From Cryptomeria japonica (taxonomy: Eukaryota; Streptophyta; Pinopsida; Cupressales; Cupressaceae), in contig NC_081413.1 in assembly GCF_030272615.1 (NCBI RefSeq), forward strand, positions 141,455,872 to 141,519,871: 64,000 bases of DNA, in the 5' to 3' direction. The position numbers were made by a program, and so were the translations under genes. The notes beneath the pieces are model-generated. The model was not told the DNA's origin and ran no database searches. It worked only from the letters and a program-made list of their open reading frames with translations. This document shows, one piece after another, positions 46,141 through 56,342 of this stretch. Positions within the stretch are counted from its first letter, which is position 1. Each line of letters starts with the position of its first letter.

Positions 46141-49100
46141 ATGCCGAGGAAACGACCAAAAAATGTAACACCAGAAGAACGTGAAGCTAAGAATGCAAAA
46201 AAGGGAGAAGGAATGAAGAAACTTCATGAACAAAGGAAATTGAATACCATAGAAGAAGAGGTGTCAATTGAAGAGGTGCCAATTGAAGTGGAACATGAAA
46301 TATCCATCCAATCTAAGAGAGAGACAAAATTGGCCACACAAAGGCAACGGATGCAAAACCTTCGTGCAATGAGACAATTGAATCCCGAGGTTGAGAGTAT
46401 GTCTACAACAATTCAAGTTGAAGGCACACCATCTCTTATTGGCACACCCTTGGTGTCTACAACATCTCATATTGAATGCACTCCCTCTATGACATTTGAT
46501 GTTGCAAGTACTTCACGACTAACATCAAGCATTGGAGCTACACCATCTTGTACACCTCAATTTCAAGGTATGTCATCATTTTCATCTCCGCTTGAAGGTA
46601 TGCCACCTATCCCTAATGTTGTTGACATTCCTAATCTTGAGATAACTCAAAGTTTGAGAACACCTCCTAGAGTTTTGCATAGAAAGCCTAAGTATTCGAT
46701 TGATATTGATGCTAATGTTTTGAAACCAATGGTTGACAAGTTTCCGAAGCGTACTTGTCAAAGACATGCTAATCGGATATGGAAAATATTTTTTGAGCCT
46801 TTAAATGAGATAGGAAGATGTCAAATATTTGTTGAAATGATGAGAAATCTGAAATTTAGGCCTATAATGAAGATTCTTGGGCTAAGAACATCGATTGAAT
46901 CAAGTGACAAATCTATTGTGAAGAATCTAATGAATGCATATGATACTATTGGTTCTAACTCACGCAAAAAAGATAGTAATGCCACACGACGTGTCATTAC
47001 ATCAACAATTGTAAGCACTCAAACTAAGAAAGCTCACCTCCTTAGAAAGACAAGTAAACAATTGAAGATAAGTAGACAGACTCTAATGAGAGCTTTGGGA
47101 AGGCGACAAAGAGCGGAGAATCCATATAACAACGAGTTATGGGCATTTTTCGGTAGATTACCACAAAAAGATAAAGCAATTGTTGAAGCCTTGAGATCCG
47201 TAATTGAATATTTTTGGAAGAATAACACAAGGGTCTCTCCAAATCAAAGAGATATTGTAAGGAGGATTGGTAGTAAAATCCGTGATCCACATCTGAAACA
47301 TTTTTTGGATATGACTCGAACACAATTTTTTGCCAAGTTTCAACATATGTATCCTCAAATAAATATTAGTCAAAGGTTCTTTGAAATGGTAAAGCCTTTT
47401 TATGTCAAAATAAATCACACACGCACAACTTGTTGTTGTAGAGTACATATTGAATTTTCTAACCATTATGATATTTATCAACTCATATGTATAGATTTGC
47501 ATGCTAACAATGTTTTGTAGGAATGCAACATAAATGGTCCACCGACATCTTCAAGGGAATTCATATCTAGCATCTTATGTGAAAGAGTAGATGGTCAAGT
47601 ATATTACAATAAGTGTTGCTTGGATGGCACATGTGTTGATTGTGGTGGATTGCGACATTTACAAATTCGTCAACATATGGATATTGGACAAGAAATTGGT
47701 AATGAATTAGTAGAATTTGGAAAATATAAGACAGTGGCCTACATGCTAAAAGATGGAAAAGAAGCAAAAAGGTTTGAATTGGTTAGTGAGAAGATTCCAG
47801 TGTATCAGTTTATGGGCATCTTTCATGAGAATATAGTGTATGAGTATGCAAGGCATAACCATCGAGCTCGTTGGTTGGACTCACAATTAAGCTATGCAAG
47901 GACACATTTCCACTTCATACAATCGTTTTAATTGTTGACTTTGTAGAGAACTACACACTACAACCACAGAACAAGGTGCAATCACAATATTACAACTCCA
48001 CACAAGTTGCCATATTTGTGCATATAGCATTCATTCATGCACATGATAGTATGGAAGAGGATAGGAAGATATTGAGGGAGTATCATTTTTACATCAATGA
48101 TGATCACTCACACTCTACAGAGTTTGTGCAAGGTTGTTTTTAGATATTCTACAATGATTTGGCTAGCCGAGGCATATCATTCCGTCAACATATCATATGG
48201 TCAGATAATTGTGCATCACAATTTAAGAACTCTCAGATGTTTTATTGGTTGAGTAGGATGCATAAGTTGACTACTATTCAACATATGTGGAATTTCTCTG
48301 AGGCTGGTCATGGAAAAGGGGAGCATGTATTAAAAGAGCTTTAGCACGAGAAGAGTTAAAGTACAAAGGGAATGCAAACTTGAAAGATGCAAAATCAATT
48401 GTTCAATGGTGCAATGGTACAATTGGTCTAGGTAATCAAGGTAAGTCTTTAGTTCGCATATTTTTTTGGTTGGTAGATGATACTAACATTGCAAAATTAG
48501 AAGATTGTTGTACATTGACAGGATCGAGTGAGCTACACTCTTTCAAAAGCTCTAATGCAGGTTCATGGACTATCCATACGCAGCGGATGGCATGTTATTG
48601 TTCTTCATGTAGAGATTGTTACTATAATGACTGTGAGTCAAAGGAGTGGGTGGACGAATGGTGTATGAGACCTCTAATCCCACTTGAGACATACCGACCT
48701 CTGAGTGCACTACAACTCACACAGATGGAAGCATCAATTGACTTTGACCATGTGTTAGATTTAGTCCAATCAAGTAAATTATCCACATGCAATTTTTGTA
48801 CTTTAATATTTTACCTTAGTTGTTTGCTAAATTCTTCTCACTTTATCATTGCAGGGCATGTTTATGCAATAATTGCAGCTGAAGACAATGAAGAAGGAAC
48901 AAATTATTACCTGTGTCGTTGTGTGGACGCAAAAAATAAATTGGATCGCCTTGTGGTAGATGGAGAAAATATTGAGTATCCCATAGGACCAGTAGTTGTT
49001 ACTAGTACATGGCTTAGAAGGTACCCAGTGAAGAAGTCTAACTTGTGGTTGTTCGAGGACTTTGAGACACATAGGAAGATTCTTCATTATTCTAACCTTG

Positions 49101-49240
49101 TTGTAGCTTCAAATGTTCATTTGATCAGATATGGGGGTAGACCACTAAACAAGAACCTATGGAAGGTTCGTGAATCTGACCATGAGGCCATACTAGACAT
49201 GATAAAGAGTAGAGCAGATCCAGATGGTTCATTGGATTAA
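46141..49240 (+). pseudogene. DDE-type transposase gene of the 17.5-kb element (decayed)
   Basis: The ATG at 46,141 begins a basic N-terminus (MPRKRPKNVTPEEREAK) with two related RxxMxxL-type helices, then a Ser/Thr-rich linker. A conserved body follows from about 46,680: KFPKRTCQRHANRIWK, LRKTSKQLKISRQTLMRALG and a Cys stretch TTCCCRVHIEF. After a probable intron end at 47,520 come DGTCVDCGG and the catalytic-like core: VDFVENYTLQPQNKVQSQYY (47,939 onward), WSDNCASQFKNSQMFYW (about 48,198-48,248) and WNFSEAGHGKGEH. A Cys cluster CYCSSCRDC and a C-terminal domain end at 49,240. An intron at 48,774-48,854 has GT-AG ends. Lesions: frameshift near 47,905, TAG near 48,141, and a deletion-type frame change near 48,325. 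First and second Asp (VDF, SDN) plus the HGKG region fit an RNase H-fold transposase; the superfamily is unassigned. Confidence 0.7.
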
Positions 49241-49528
49241 ATGTAAATGTAAAAAATTGTAATATCAATCTTATTTGGATATATGTACATGACTTGTAAT
49301 TTTGACTACTCGAGGCATTGTAATATTAAAAAACTATGTTTTTGTCTTGTTTTGTGTGATTTTATGTAAATAATGTCATTTTGGACCATTAGAGATCACA
49401 TGGGATCATTTCGTGAAGTATACCCTGTTAATATGGTAAAAGATGTAAATAATGCTCATTTGTTGTCAATCACTCAAAGTGTGAAAAATTGTCAAAATTT
49501 GGCATGGTTTTACTTGATGTTAGTGACA
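49241..49528. other. 3' flank of the transposase gene
   Basis: This is AT-rich sequence after the TAA, with an AATATTAAAAAA-type stretch near 49,321 that could serve for polyadenylation. No gene was seen. The 359-bp array begins at its right edge. Confidence 0.4.
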
Positions 49529-52118
49529 TGTAAGAACGATCTGTCTAATCCTGTGGGGTCATGTTATGGCACTCTAAAAAAGCCTCTCTCGGTTTGGGTA
49601 GACTCGGATCTAATTGCTCGTGACGACTCTTTCTCGGTCGCGACAAAAAGCGTCAGATGAGTTCAATAAAAAGTTGCACAATGCCCCATCTTTCAATCCG
49701 CTCATCGCGACACTGAACCGTCAGATCTTATGTGTTGGGGTGGCCGGGTTTATGCTTGGAATGCCTTCTTTTTTCTCTCCAACTCACCCGATCGTTGTGG
49801 GCCACACCCTAGCAGCCAAATCGCCCAAGTGCTCAAATTGCTCAAAGTTGTCAATATTCGGAATCGCGTTTCTCCGTGCCCGTGAATCATAAGAATGATC
49901 CATTTGATCCTGTAGGGTCCTGTTATGACATTCTAAAAAATCGTCTCTTGGTTTGGGTAGACTCGGATCCAGTTGCTCCTGGAGACTCTTTCTCAGTCGC
50001 GATAAAAAGCGTCAGATGAGTTCAATGAGAAGTTGCACAATGCCCCATCTTTCAATCCGCTCATCATGGCACCGAACCGTCAGCTCGTACGCATTGGGGT
50101 GGTCAATTTTACACTTAGAATGCCTTCTTTTTTCTCTCCAACTCGCCCAATCGTTGCGGGCCACACCCTAGCAGCCAAATCGCCCAAGTGCTCAAATTGC
50201 TCAAAGTTGTCAATATTTGGCATCGTGTTTCTCCATGCCCATTAATCATAAGAATGATCCATCTGATCTTGCGAGGTTGTGTTATGGCACTCTAAAAAAT
50301 CCTCTCTTGGTTTGGGTAGATTCAGATACAGTTGCTCGTGGCGACTCTTTCTCGGTCGCGACAAAAAGTGTCAAATGAGTTCAATGAAAAGTTGCACAAC
50401 GCCCCATCTTTCAATCCGCTCATCGCGACACTGAACCGTTAGCTCGTACGCATCGGGGTGGCCGGGTTTATGCTTGGAATGCCTTCTTTTTTCTCTCCAA
50501 CTCACCCAATCATTGCGGGCCACACCCTAGTAGCCAAATCGCCCAAGTGCTCAAATTGCTCAAAGTTGTCAATATTCGGCATCGCGTTTCTCTGTTCTCG
50601 TTAATCATAAGAATGTTCTGTGTGATCCTACGGGGTTGTGTTATGGAACTCTAAAAAATCCTCTCTTGGTTTGGGTAGACTCGGATCTAGTTGCTCGTGG
50701 CGACTCTTTCTCGGTCGTGACAAAAAGCGTTAGATGAGTTCAATGAAGAGTTGCACAATGCCTCATCTTTCAATCCGCTCATCGCGGTACCGAACCGTCA
50801 GCTTGTACGCGTTGGGGTGGCCGGGTTTACGCTTGGAATGCCTTCTTTTTGCTCTCCAACTCGCCCGATCGTTGCGGGTCACACCCTAGCAGCCAAATCG
50901 CCCAAGTGCTCAAATTACTCAAAGTTGTCAATATCCAGCATCACGTTTCTCCGTGCCCGTTAATCATAAGAACAATATGTCTAATCCTTCGGGGTTGTGT
51001 TATGGCACTCTAAAAAAGCCTCTCTCAGTTTGGGTAGACTCGGATCTAGTTGCTCGTGGTGACTCTTTCTCGGTCACGACAAAAAGCGTCAGATGAGTTC
51101 AATGAAAAGTTGCACAATGCCCCATCTTTCAATCCACTCGTTGCATCACCAAACCGTCAGCTCATACACATCAGGGTGGCCAGCTTTACGCTTGGAATGC
51201 CTTCTTTTTGCTCTCCAACTTGCCCGATCATTGCGGGCCACACCCTAGCAGCGAAATCGCCCAAGTGCTCAAATTGCTCAAAGTTGTCAATATTTGGCAT
51301 CGTGTTTCTCCGTGCTCGTTAATCATAAGAATGATCCGTCTTGTCCTACAGGGTCATGTTATGGCACTCTAAAAAATCCTCTCTCAGTTAGGGTAGACTC
51401 AGATCTAGTTCCTCGTGGCGACTCTTTCTCGGTCACAACAAAAAGCATAAGATGAGTTCAATGAAAAGTTGCACAATGCCCCATCTTTCAATCCGCTTGT
51501 CGCGGCACTGAACCGTCAGCTCGTACATGTCGGGGTGGCCGGGCTTATGCTTGGAATTCCTTCTTTTTTCTCTCCAACTCGCCCGATCGTTGTGGGCCAC
51601 ACCCTAGCAGCCAAATCGCTCAAGCGCTCAAATTGCTCAATGTTGTCAATATTCGGCATCGCGTTTCTCCGTGCCCGTTAATCATAAGAATGATCCATCT
51701 AATCCTATGGGGTCATGTTATGGCACTCTAAAAAATCCTCTCTCGGTTTGGGTAGACTCGGATCCGGTTGCTCGTGGCGACTCTTTCTCGGTCGCGACAA
51801 AAAGCGTCAGATGAGTTCAATGAAAAGTTGCACAATGCCCCATCTTTTAATCCGCTCGTCATAGCACCAAACCATTAGCTCGTACGCGTCGGGGTGGCTT
51901 GGTTTACGCTTGGAATGCCTTCTTTTTGCTCTCTAACTTGCCCGATCATTGCGGGCCACACCCTAGCAGCCAAATCGCCCAAGTGCTCAAATTGCTCAAA
52001 GTTGTCAATATTCGGCATCGCGTTTCTCCGTGCCCGTTAATCATAAGAACGATCCGTCTAATCCTGCGGGGTCGTGTTGCGGCACCAAACCGTTAGCTCG
52101 TACGCGTCGGGGTGGCTT
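49529..52118. repeat. 359-bp tandem array, seven units and a partial one
   Basis: Units start near 49,541, 49,900, 50,259, 50,618, 50,977, 51,336 and 51,694, with a shortened eighth unit at about 52,053. Landmarks in every unit are GGCACTCTAAAAAA, GGTTTGGGTAGACTCGGATC, CTTTCTCGGTCGCGAC, CACAATGCCCCATCTTTCAA and CCACACCCTAGCAGCC. The last unit lacks most of the sequence between two GGCAC words, consistent with a deletion by local homology. A frame of about 70 codons is open in several units, but the period is not a multiple of three, so I treat it as non-coding. It is more GC-rich than its surroundings. Confidence 0.95.
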
Positions 52119-52305
52119 GTGTCTTGGATTACAAACACATATTTAGGTTCAAAGCTTAAGTAATAATAAACTTTGTGCGATTATTCATCTAATCATTTGT
52201 ACTGCAATTATGGATAACCATGATAAATGATTTGCATTAACCAAAAAGCTACAAATCCATGCAACATTGTATACCGTTAAAACTATCAAATATATCCAAT
52301 ACAAA

Positions 52306-52622
52306 CAAATAGGCTTGCCAAAAGCCATATGGACTTAGAATTTCACATATTCATAAAACAAAACATATGTTCAAAATTGCTATAAAGGCATACAACATGA
52401 TATCCAATAAAGTCAAATAGGGGCTTGCCAAAAGCCATATGGACATAGAATGTCACATATTCGTAATACAAAACATATGTTCGAATTTTCCATATAGGCA
52501 TACAACATGGTATCCATTAAAATCAAATAGGAGCTTGCTAAAAGCCATATGGCGATAGAATGTCACATATTCGTAATACAAAACATATGTTCAAAATTGC
52601 CATATAGGCATACAACATAGGA
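52306..52622. repeat. 110-bp tandem repeat, three units
   Basis: Three units start at about 52,306, 52,414 and 52,524, each with CAAATAGG, GCTTGCCAAAAGCCATATGG, CACATATTC and ATATAGGCATACAACAT. GCCAAAAGCCATATGGC-type words make short imperfect palindromes. The array abuts the 3' end of the minus-strand accessory gene, whose stop codon is at 52,634. Confidence 0.85.
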
Positions 52623-52633
52623 CCCTATTCTAT

Positions 52634-54676
52634 TCATTTCCCTCTAGGGGAAGGAAACAGATCACGAGATATCTTTGTCTGTCGAGGGGATGGAGATGTA
52701 TATGATGTAGGTGTCTTTCGAGTACGTCCACTTGACCTCCTCTGCAGACTTTTTTGTAACTCCACCTGATACAATGAAAAGAATGATGTTAGAATATACA
52801 AAAATTGAATTTTAGAATGACATATAATAGAATAGTCACTTACTGCATACAAATAATCATGATGTTCATCCACAATAGGTGCACGTTCATGATCTGGAGT
52901 GACAAGCCCCTCCTGTAAGCATCACAATATAAATTAAACTAAATACAAGTGTCGTTAAATTTTTCAATAACATATTATTAAGATAACAAATGTAATGCAA
53001 AATTTACTAAATTTACAAATATGTCTCATACTTCTGTTAAAGCAGTTGAACTTGCTACTACTGCAGCAACACCGCGCGGATAGAAGGAGGAGTCTTTGAA
53101 TTCAACATCTGAAAATTAAACAAAGTATATTGATTAATCGCCAAAACTATCTATATTATTTAATAACAACATTAAAGTTAAATTGTTTACCTGGGTGAAA
53201 GATTGTCGATGAAATACACTACGAGGTGTTGATGTTGAAGCTCTAGCATCAAACTATTTGACATCCAAAATGAGTAATTAGAAAACCATTCACATAAGGT
53301 TCAACTATCTACATATAATAATTATATTTTTTCACTCATTGTATACCTGTGGAGTCGACGAAGTAGTGAAAAAGGGTGCTGCAGGAATGTTGCTAGTATT
53401 GTGAACACTTTGACCCTGATTTTTTTATTATAATAATTTACTAATTTAGATATATTCTCAAATTTACATATAAGATCTAATAAAAAGAATGAAATGAACT
53501 TGTAATGAAATTCACCTAGGTATCAATGCCAAATGTTTCGTTCAGCAAGGATTTTGTCATGACAATGTTCTCTGTAGAAAAATCTGCTCGTGCACGTGCA
53601 TTCTTAGAACTATTAGGATCATAAGTGCAAAGAGAACCACAAGATCGACAAAAATGAGCTGGAACTCGATGCCTAGAAGAATCAACATCATCACTCGCAT
53701 CACCCTCTACTAGAGGACTAGCATACTGTATAAGGTTCTAAGTGAGTGAGCTAATCGAGTCTAGAGTTTTGACCTCAATACTCTCCTTCACAATGGAAGG
53801 AATAATAACATGCTCCACCATAGGTTTGGCCAAGGGTCTTGGTGGGAGATTTGGATCACGCTGTGCACCCTCTCTATCATGCGAGGAACCACCATCTCTA
53901 CCTTGGAAATCTAGAAAATCAAAATAGTTTGGGATCTCATTAAGGACAAACTCACAGTACAATTTTCTCAAAAATTATTGGGGTACCTCATGATTATTGC
54001 ATGGGGGCTGATCAAATACCATCCACCACCTATCCCAAAAATTGTTCTTAATCCCTTCATGATGACACCAATGAATAGGGAATCTCCTACATCCAGGGTG
54101 TAAAGGTTGATTCGTTCGAGGGTCGGTAAAAAGAGCACACAAGTCAAATTTATTAATTTTCTTTTTCTTCACTGCCGCATATGATAATTTGTCAGCATAA
54201 AATTGCTTTTGTTCTTCCTTCTTACGGGACCAAAAAATTATTTGCCCACTCACAGATTGTATGTGAGATACAATAGATTGCAAAGAATTGGCAAGGTTTG
54301 TCCTATGGGAGTTTGTTCCAGTGGGATCTTTTAGCCTTGTGATTAAACCTTCAAGCTCTTTTTGGCTATTTTCTATTTGACCTAATAGGTTTTCTTGTGT
54401 ACCTATGGGGTGTCTAGGGATTGTAGGAGGTTCTTGATGTGCTTCTTCTTCAATATGGTCTTCATGAGGAGCTGATTGATGTGCTTCTTCTTCAATATGG
54501 TCTTCATGAGGAGGTGATTGAGTGTTTTCAATATTTTTTTGTCTAATCTCATTTTCTGATAATGAAAATAAATTTAAATCAATAAACCTAGTTTAATCTT
54601 CAAATTAATAAAAAAAAATGACAATAAGATAATAAAAATACATACCTCTTCGAGCTCTTCTATGGCGTGGCGGCAT
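52634..54676 (-). pseudogene. Transposon accessory gene of unknown family, multi-exon (copy in the 17.5-kb element)
   Basis: The ATG at 54,676 opens exon 1 (54,676-54,646, encoding MPPRHRRARR). Exon 2 starts at 54,555 in phase 1, as in copies A and B. It holds a repeated acidic HEDHIEEEAHQ segment, then the conserved domain: FYADKLSYAAVKKKK, CALFTDPRTNQPL, RRFPIHWC, FWDRWWMVFDQPPCNN, KLYCEFVLNEIPNYFDF, and HFCRSCGSLCTYDPNSS with CxxCxxxC. Further small exons follow, approximately 53,419-53,348 (NIPAAPFFTTSSTPQ), 53,250-53,192, 53,115-53,028, 52,915-52,853 and 52,768-52,634, ending in the basic tail RRSSGRTRKTPTSYTSPSPR. TAA replaces a Tyr codon before FLRKLYC (near 53,972), and TAGs lie near 53,740 and 53,518. 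It converges on the transposase. Basic ends and the Cys cluster hint at DNA binding; that is inference. Confidence 0.65.
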
Positions 54677-54888
54677 TTTGATGAGAGATGGACAACTTAA
54701 TGCCCAATTTCAAGCTTTTACAAAGGGCTAGCGCAAGAAAATAACACCCAAAAATGCCAAAACGCGGGTTTGGAATGCAAAAATGCGGAGCAAGGGTTTT
54801 TTGCTATTTATAATGCACATAAGACACACACCTTATAAGGAGTGCGCACTATAGGGCGCGCGCCTTATGCGCTTTTTAATTTTTTTTT
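54677..54888. promoter_or_regulatory. Right subterminal region with GCGC palindromes, upstream of accessory gene
   Basis: These 212 bases between the terminal repeat and the minus-strand start codon carry paired motifs: ACACCTTATAAGGAGTGCGC, then GCACTATAGGGCGCGCGCC and TTATGCGC (54,828-54,875). They include GCGCGC and CCTTATAAGG palindromes. Their position suggests the accessory-gene promoter and subterminal binding sites. Elements A and B have different palindromes at the same place. Confidence 0.45.
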
Positions 54889-54932
54889 GAAGTGTGGCAC
54901 CTTTTTGGTACCACAACTTCGTGCATATACCC
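54889..54932. repeat. Right terminal inverted repeat of the 17.5-kb element
   Basis: On the complementary strand from 54,932 it reads GGGTATATGCACGAAGTTGT, followed by GGTACCAAAAAGGTGCCAC. It pairs with 37,461 onward and resembles 9604-9657 and 10,494-10,539. Confidence 0.85.
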
Positions 54933-54936
54933 CATT

Positions 54937-56342
54937 GTAGGTAAATTGCTTACAATTCTATATGCTAAATTCATTCGATAGGCCATGTAGTGAATGTCAA
55001 CCATGTATGGTGCAATACTAGTTTGTAATCTTGCGCAAAGACCGGTCATTTGACCTTGCATTACTACAGCTCCAACAACTCCAACACACACCAACTTCTT
55101 GGCAATTGTCAAGTCATCCATACCAGCAATTTCATTCAAAGCTTTCTTAACTTCCAAATATAAATCTTCTGCTGTTGAATTGCCCCTCATTTTACGAACA
55201 CAGAGTAGATGAGCTCAGCGGACGTGTTCTTTTACGGTATACACATGCATACAAACCCAAGCAGTGTTATCTACCGCAGTAATTTCATCTATGGATAATG
55301 AAATAAAATTTGACTCTTTTACACTCTCTTGTAAATTTTTCTTTTCCACCTCAGCGAGACAGTTTGCCATTTCCCATCCAGCTTTTATTGACCAATGTGA
55401 CATAGGATAGTGAGGAACATTCAAAAAAGATAATAAATTACTAAATTCTGGGAAATCTTTCATAGGAAGCCCTCTCGACAAAATATGAAAAAAAACACTC
55501 ATCTGAATAGTCTTTGTCAGGTTTGCATCTTTCGCTACATGTTCAAGCCCAACCTTGATTGTATTTCCAAATCCACTAGTACCAATCAATGTCGTTTTGT
55601 GGTTATGCTCTTCATATTCCGCAGCATACTTAACATGAAGACATTCTTCCTTTGATTTCCATCTTACTACTCGTGTTTCCTTTTTGTCTATGATCTATTT
55701 TTCATAAACCTTACCAATATGATTTTCTATGGTGTCAAGCTTTAGTTGCATCTTCTTCTCTCTTTTAGTTTTCCAGCTACAAATCTTACACCTGCATTCT
55801 GTTGGTTGTTCATCATTGTTTGGGACCGGTTCAATGAATGGGTACTTTGCTACCCAATCAATCTTAAAACTCCTTGTCATCTCCCACTCTCACCCCAGTT
55901 TTACTTTCCTTTTTCTTTTCTTCCTACCAACATCATCTTCAGGACTAGGATTTGCATCCAAGTGAATTATCTCATTGTGTGTATCCCTTAGAACATCTTC
56001 TGCCGTGTCGGTATTGTCATCCTCATTTGATGCATTTAACTCAATGACAATCCCAACTTGTGGTGGTGGTGAGCTACTGTGAATGGCTTCTGTAACTACA
56101 AAAGTTGATGGACCAGAAACTTTGCCAATTTCAAAGAAAGACTTTATGGTAGTATCTTTAAGTTTAAGTTTTGGGCATTTTGATGGACTCTCAATCCCTT
56201 CAGTTTCACCACCCTGAGGAGTCTTACCCTTGTCTGACATCCCAATCCCTTCACCACCTTGAGGAGTCTCAGTCTCACCCTTGTGTGACATCTCAATCCC
56301 TTCACCACCCTGAGGAGTCTCACCCATGTCTGACTGTGACAT
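54937..56342 (-). pseudogene. hAT-superfamily transposase, N-terminal half
   Basis: The minus-strand ATG at 56,342 begins a segment with three to four repeats of GETPQGGEGI and an acidic linker, ending in a basic RKKRKRKVK run. A stop near 55,892 precedes MTRSFKIDWVAKYPFIEP and a Cys/His zinc-finger-like stretch (CRCKICSWKTK, then HIGK), as in BED/TTF-type hAT N-termini. The frame continues with FFHILSRGLPMKDFPEF, ISLSIDEITAVDNTAWV (catalytic-region Asp) and IAKKLVCVGVVGAVVMQGQ. It ends at RIVSNLPTM, where the 17.5-kb insertion begins. Stops near 55,695 and 55,215 show decay. The C-terminal half continues at 37,456-36,240. Confidence 0.8.

Larger units (their letters stand above)
37461..54932. 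mobile_element. Large two-gene TIR DNA transposon carrying satellite arrays (17.5 kb)
   Basis: The inverted ends align over about 32 bases: left GGGTATGTGCACCAAGTTGT, right (complement) GGGTATATGCACGAAGTTGT. Both continue through GGTACCAAAA and then a TGCCAC motif. They are flanked by a 4-bp duplication and split an hAT gene. Contents from left to right: AT-rich DNA, GGCGC-palindrome block, 87-base inverted repeat, 6.4-kb satellite, second palindrome block, transposase pseudogene (+), 359-bp array, 110-bp repeats and the accessory gene (-). Transposase and accessory gene converge, as in several plant transposons with a helper protein. The superfamily is not assigned. The accessory gene links it to elements A and B at 8.2-10.5 kb. 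Both genes carry lesions, so this copy is probably immobile by itself. Confidence 0.8.
37457..54936. repeat. 4-bp target-site duplication (CACT / CATT) around the 17.5-kb element
   Basis: CACT lies at 37,457-37,460 and CATT at 54,933-54,936, directly outside the inverted ends. One transition separates them, consistent with an old duplication. Using the CACT version and removing the insertion joins the hAT halves in frame as NLPT-VSKVEDL on the minus strand. Confidence 0.75.

Noticed and set aside
46264-47502. Minus-strand open frames opposite the transposase
   Set aside because: Antisense shadows of the plus-strand transposase, with no motifs.
49614-52096. Repeated ~70-90-codon open frames (HNAPSFNPL...) in the 359-bp array
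   Set aside because: The period is not divisible by three, the frames recur once per unit and are interrupted at unit joints, and no family is recognisable. Treated as non-coding tandem repeat.
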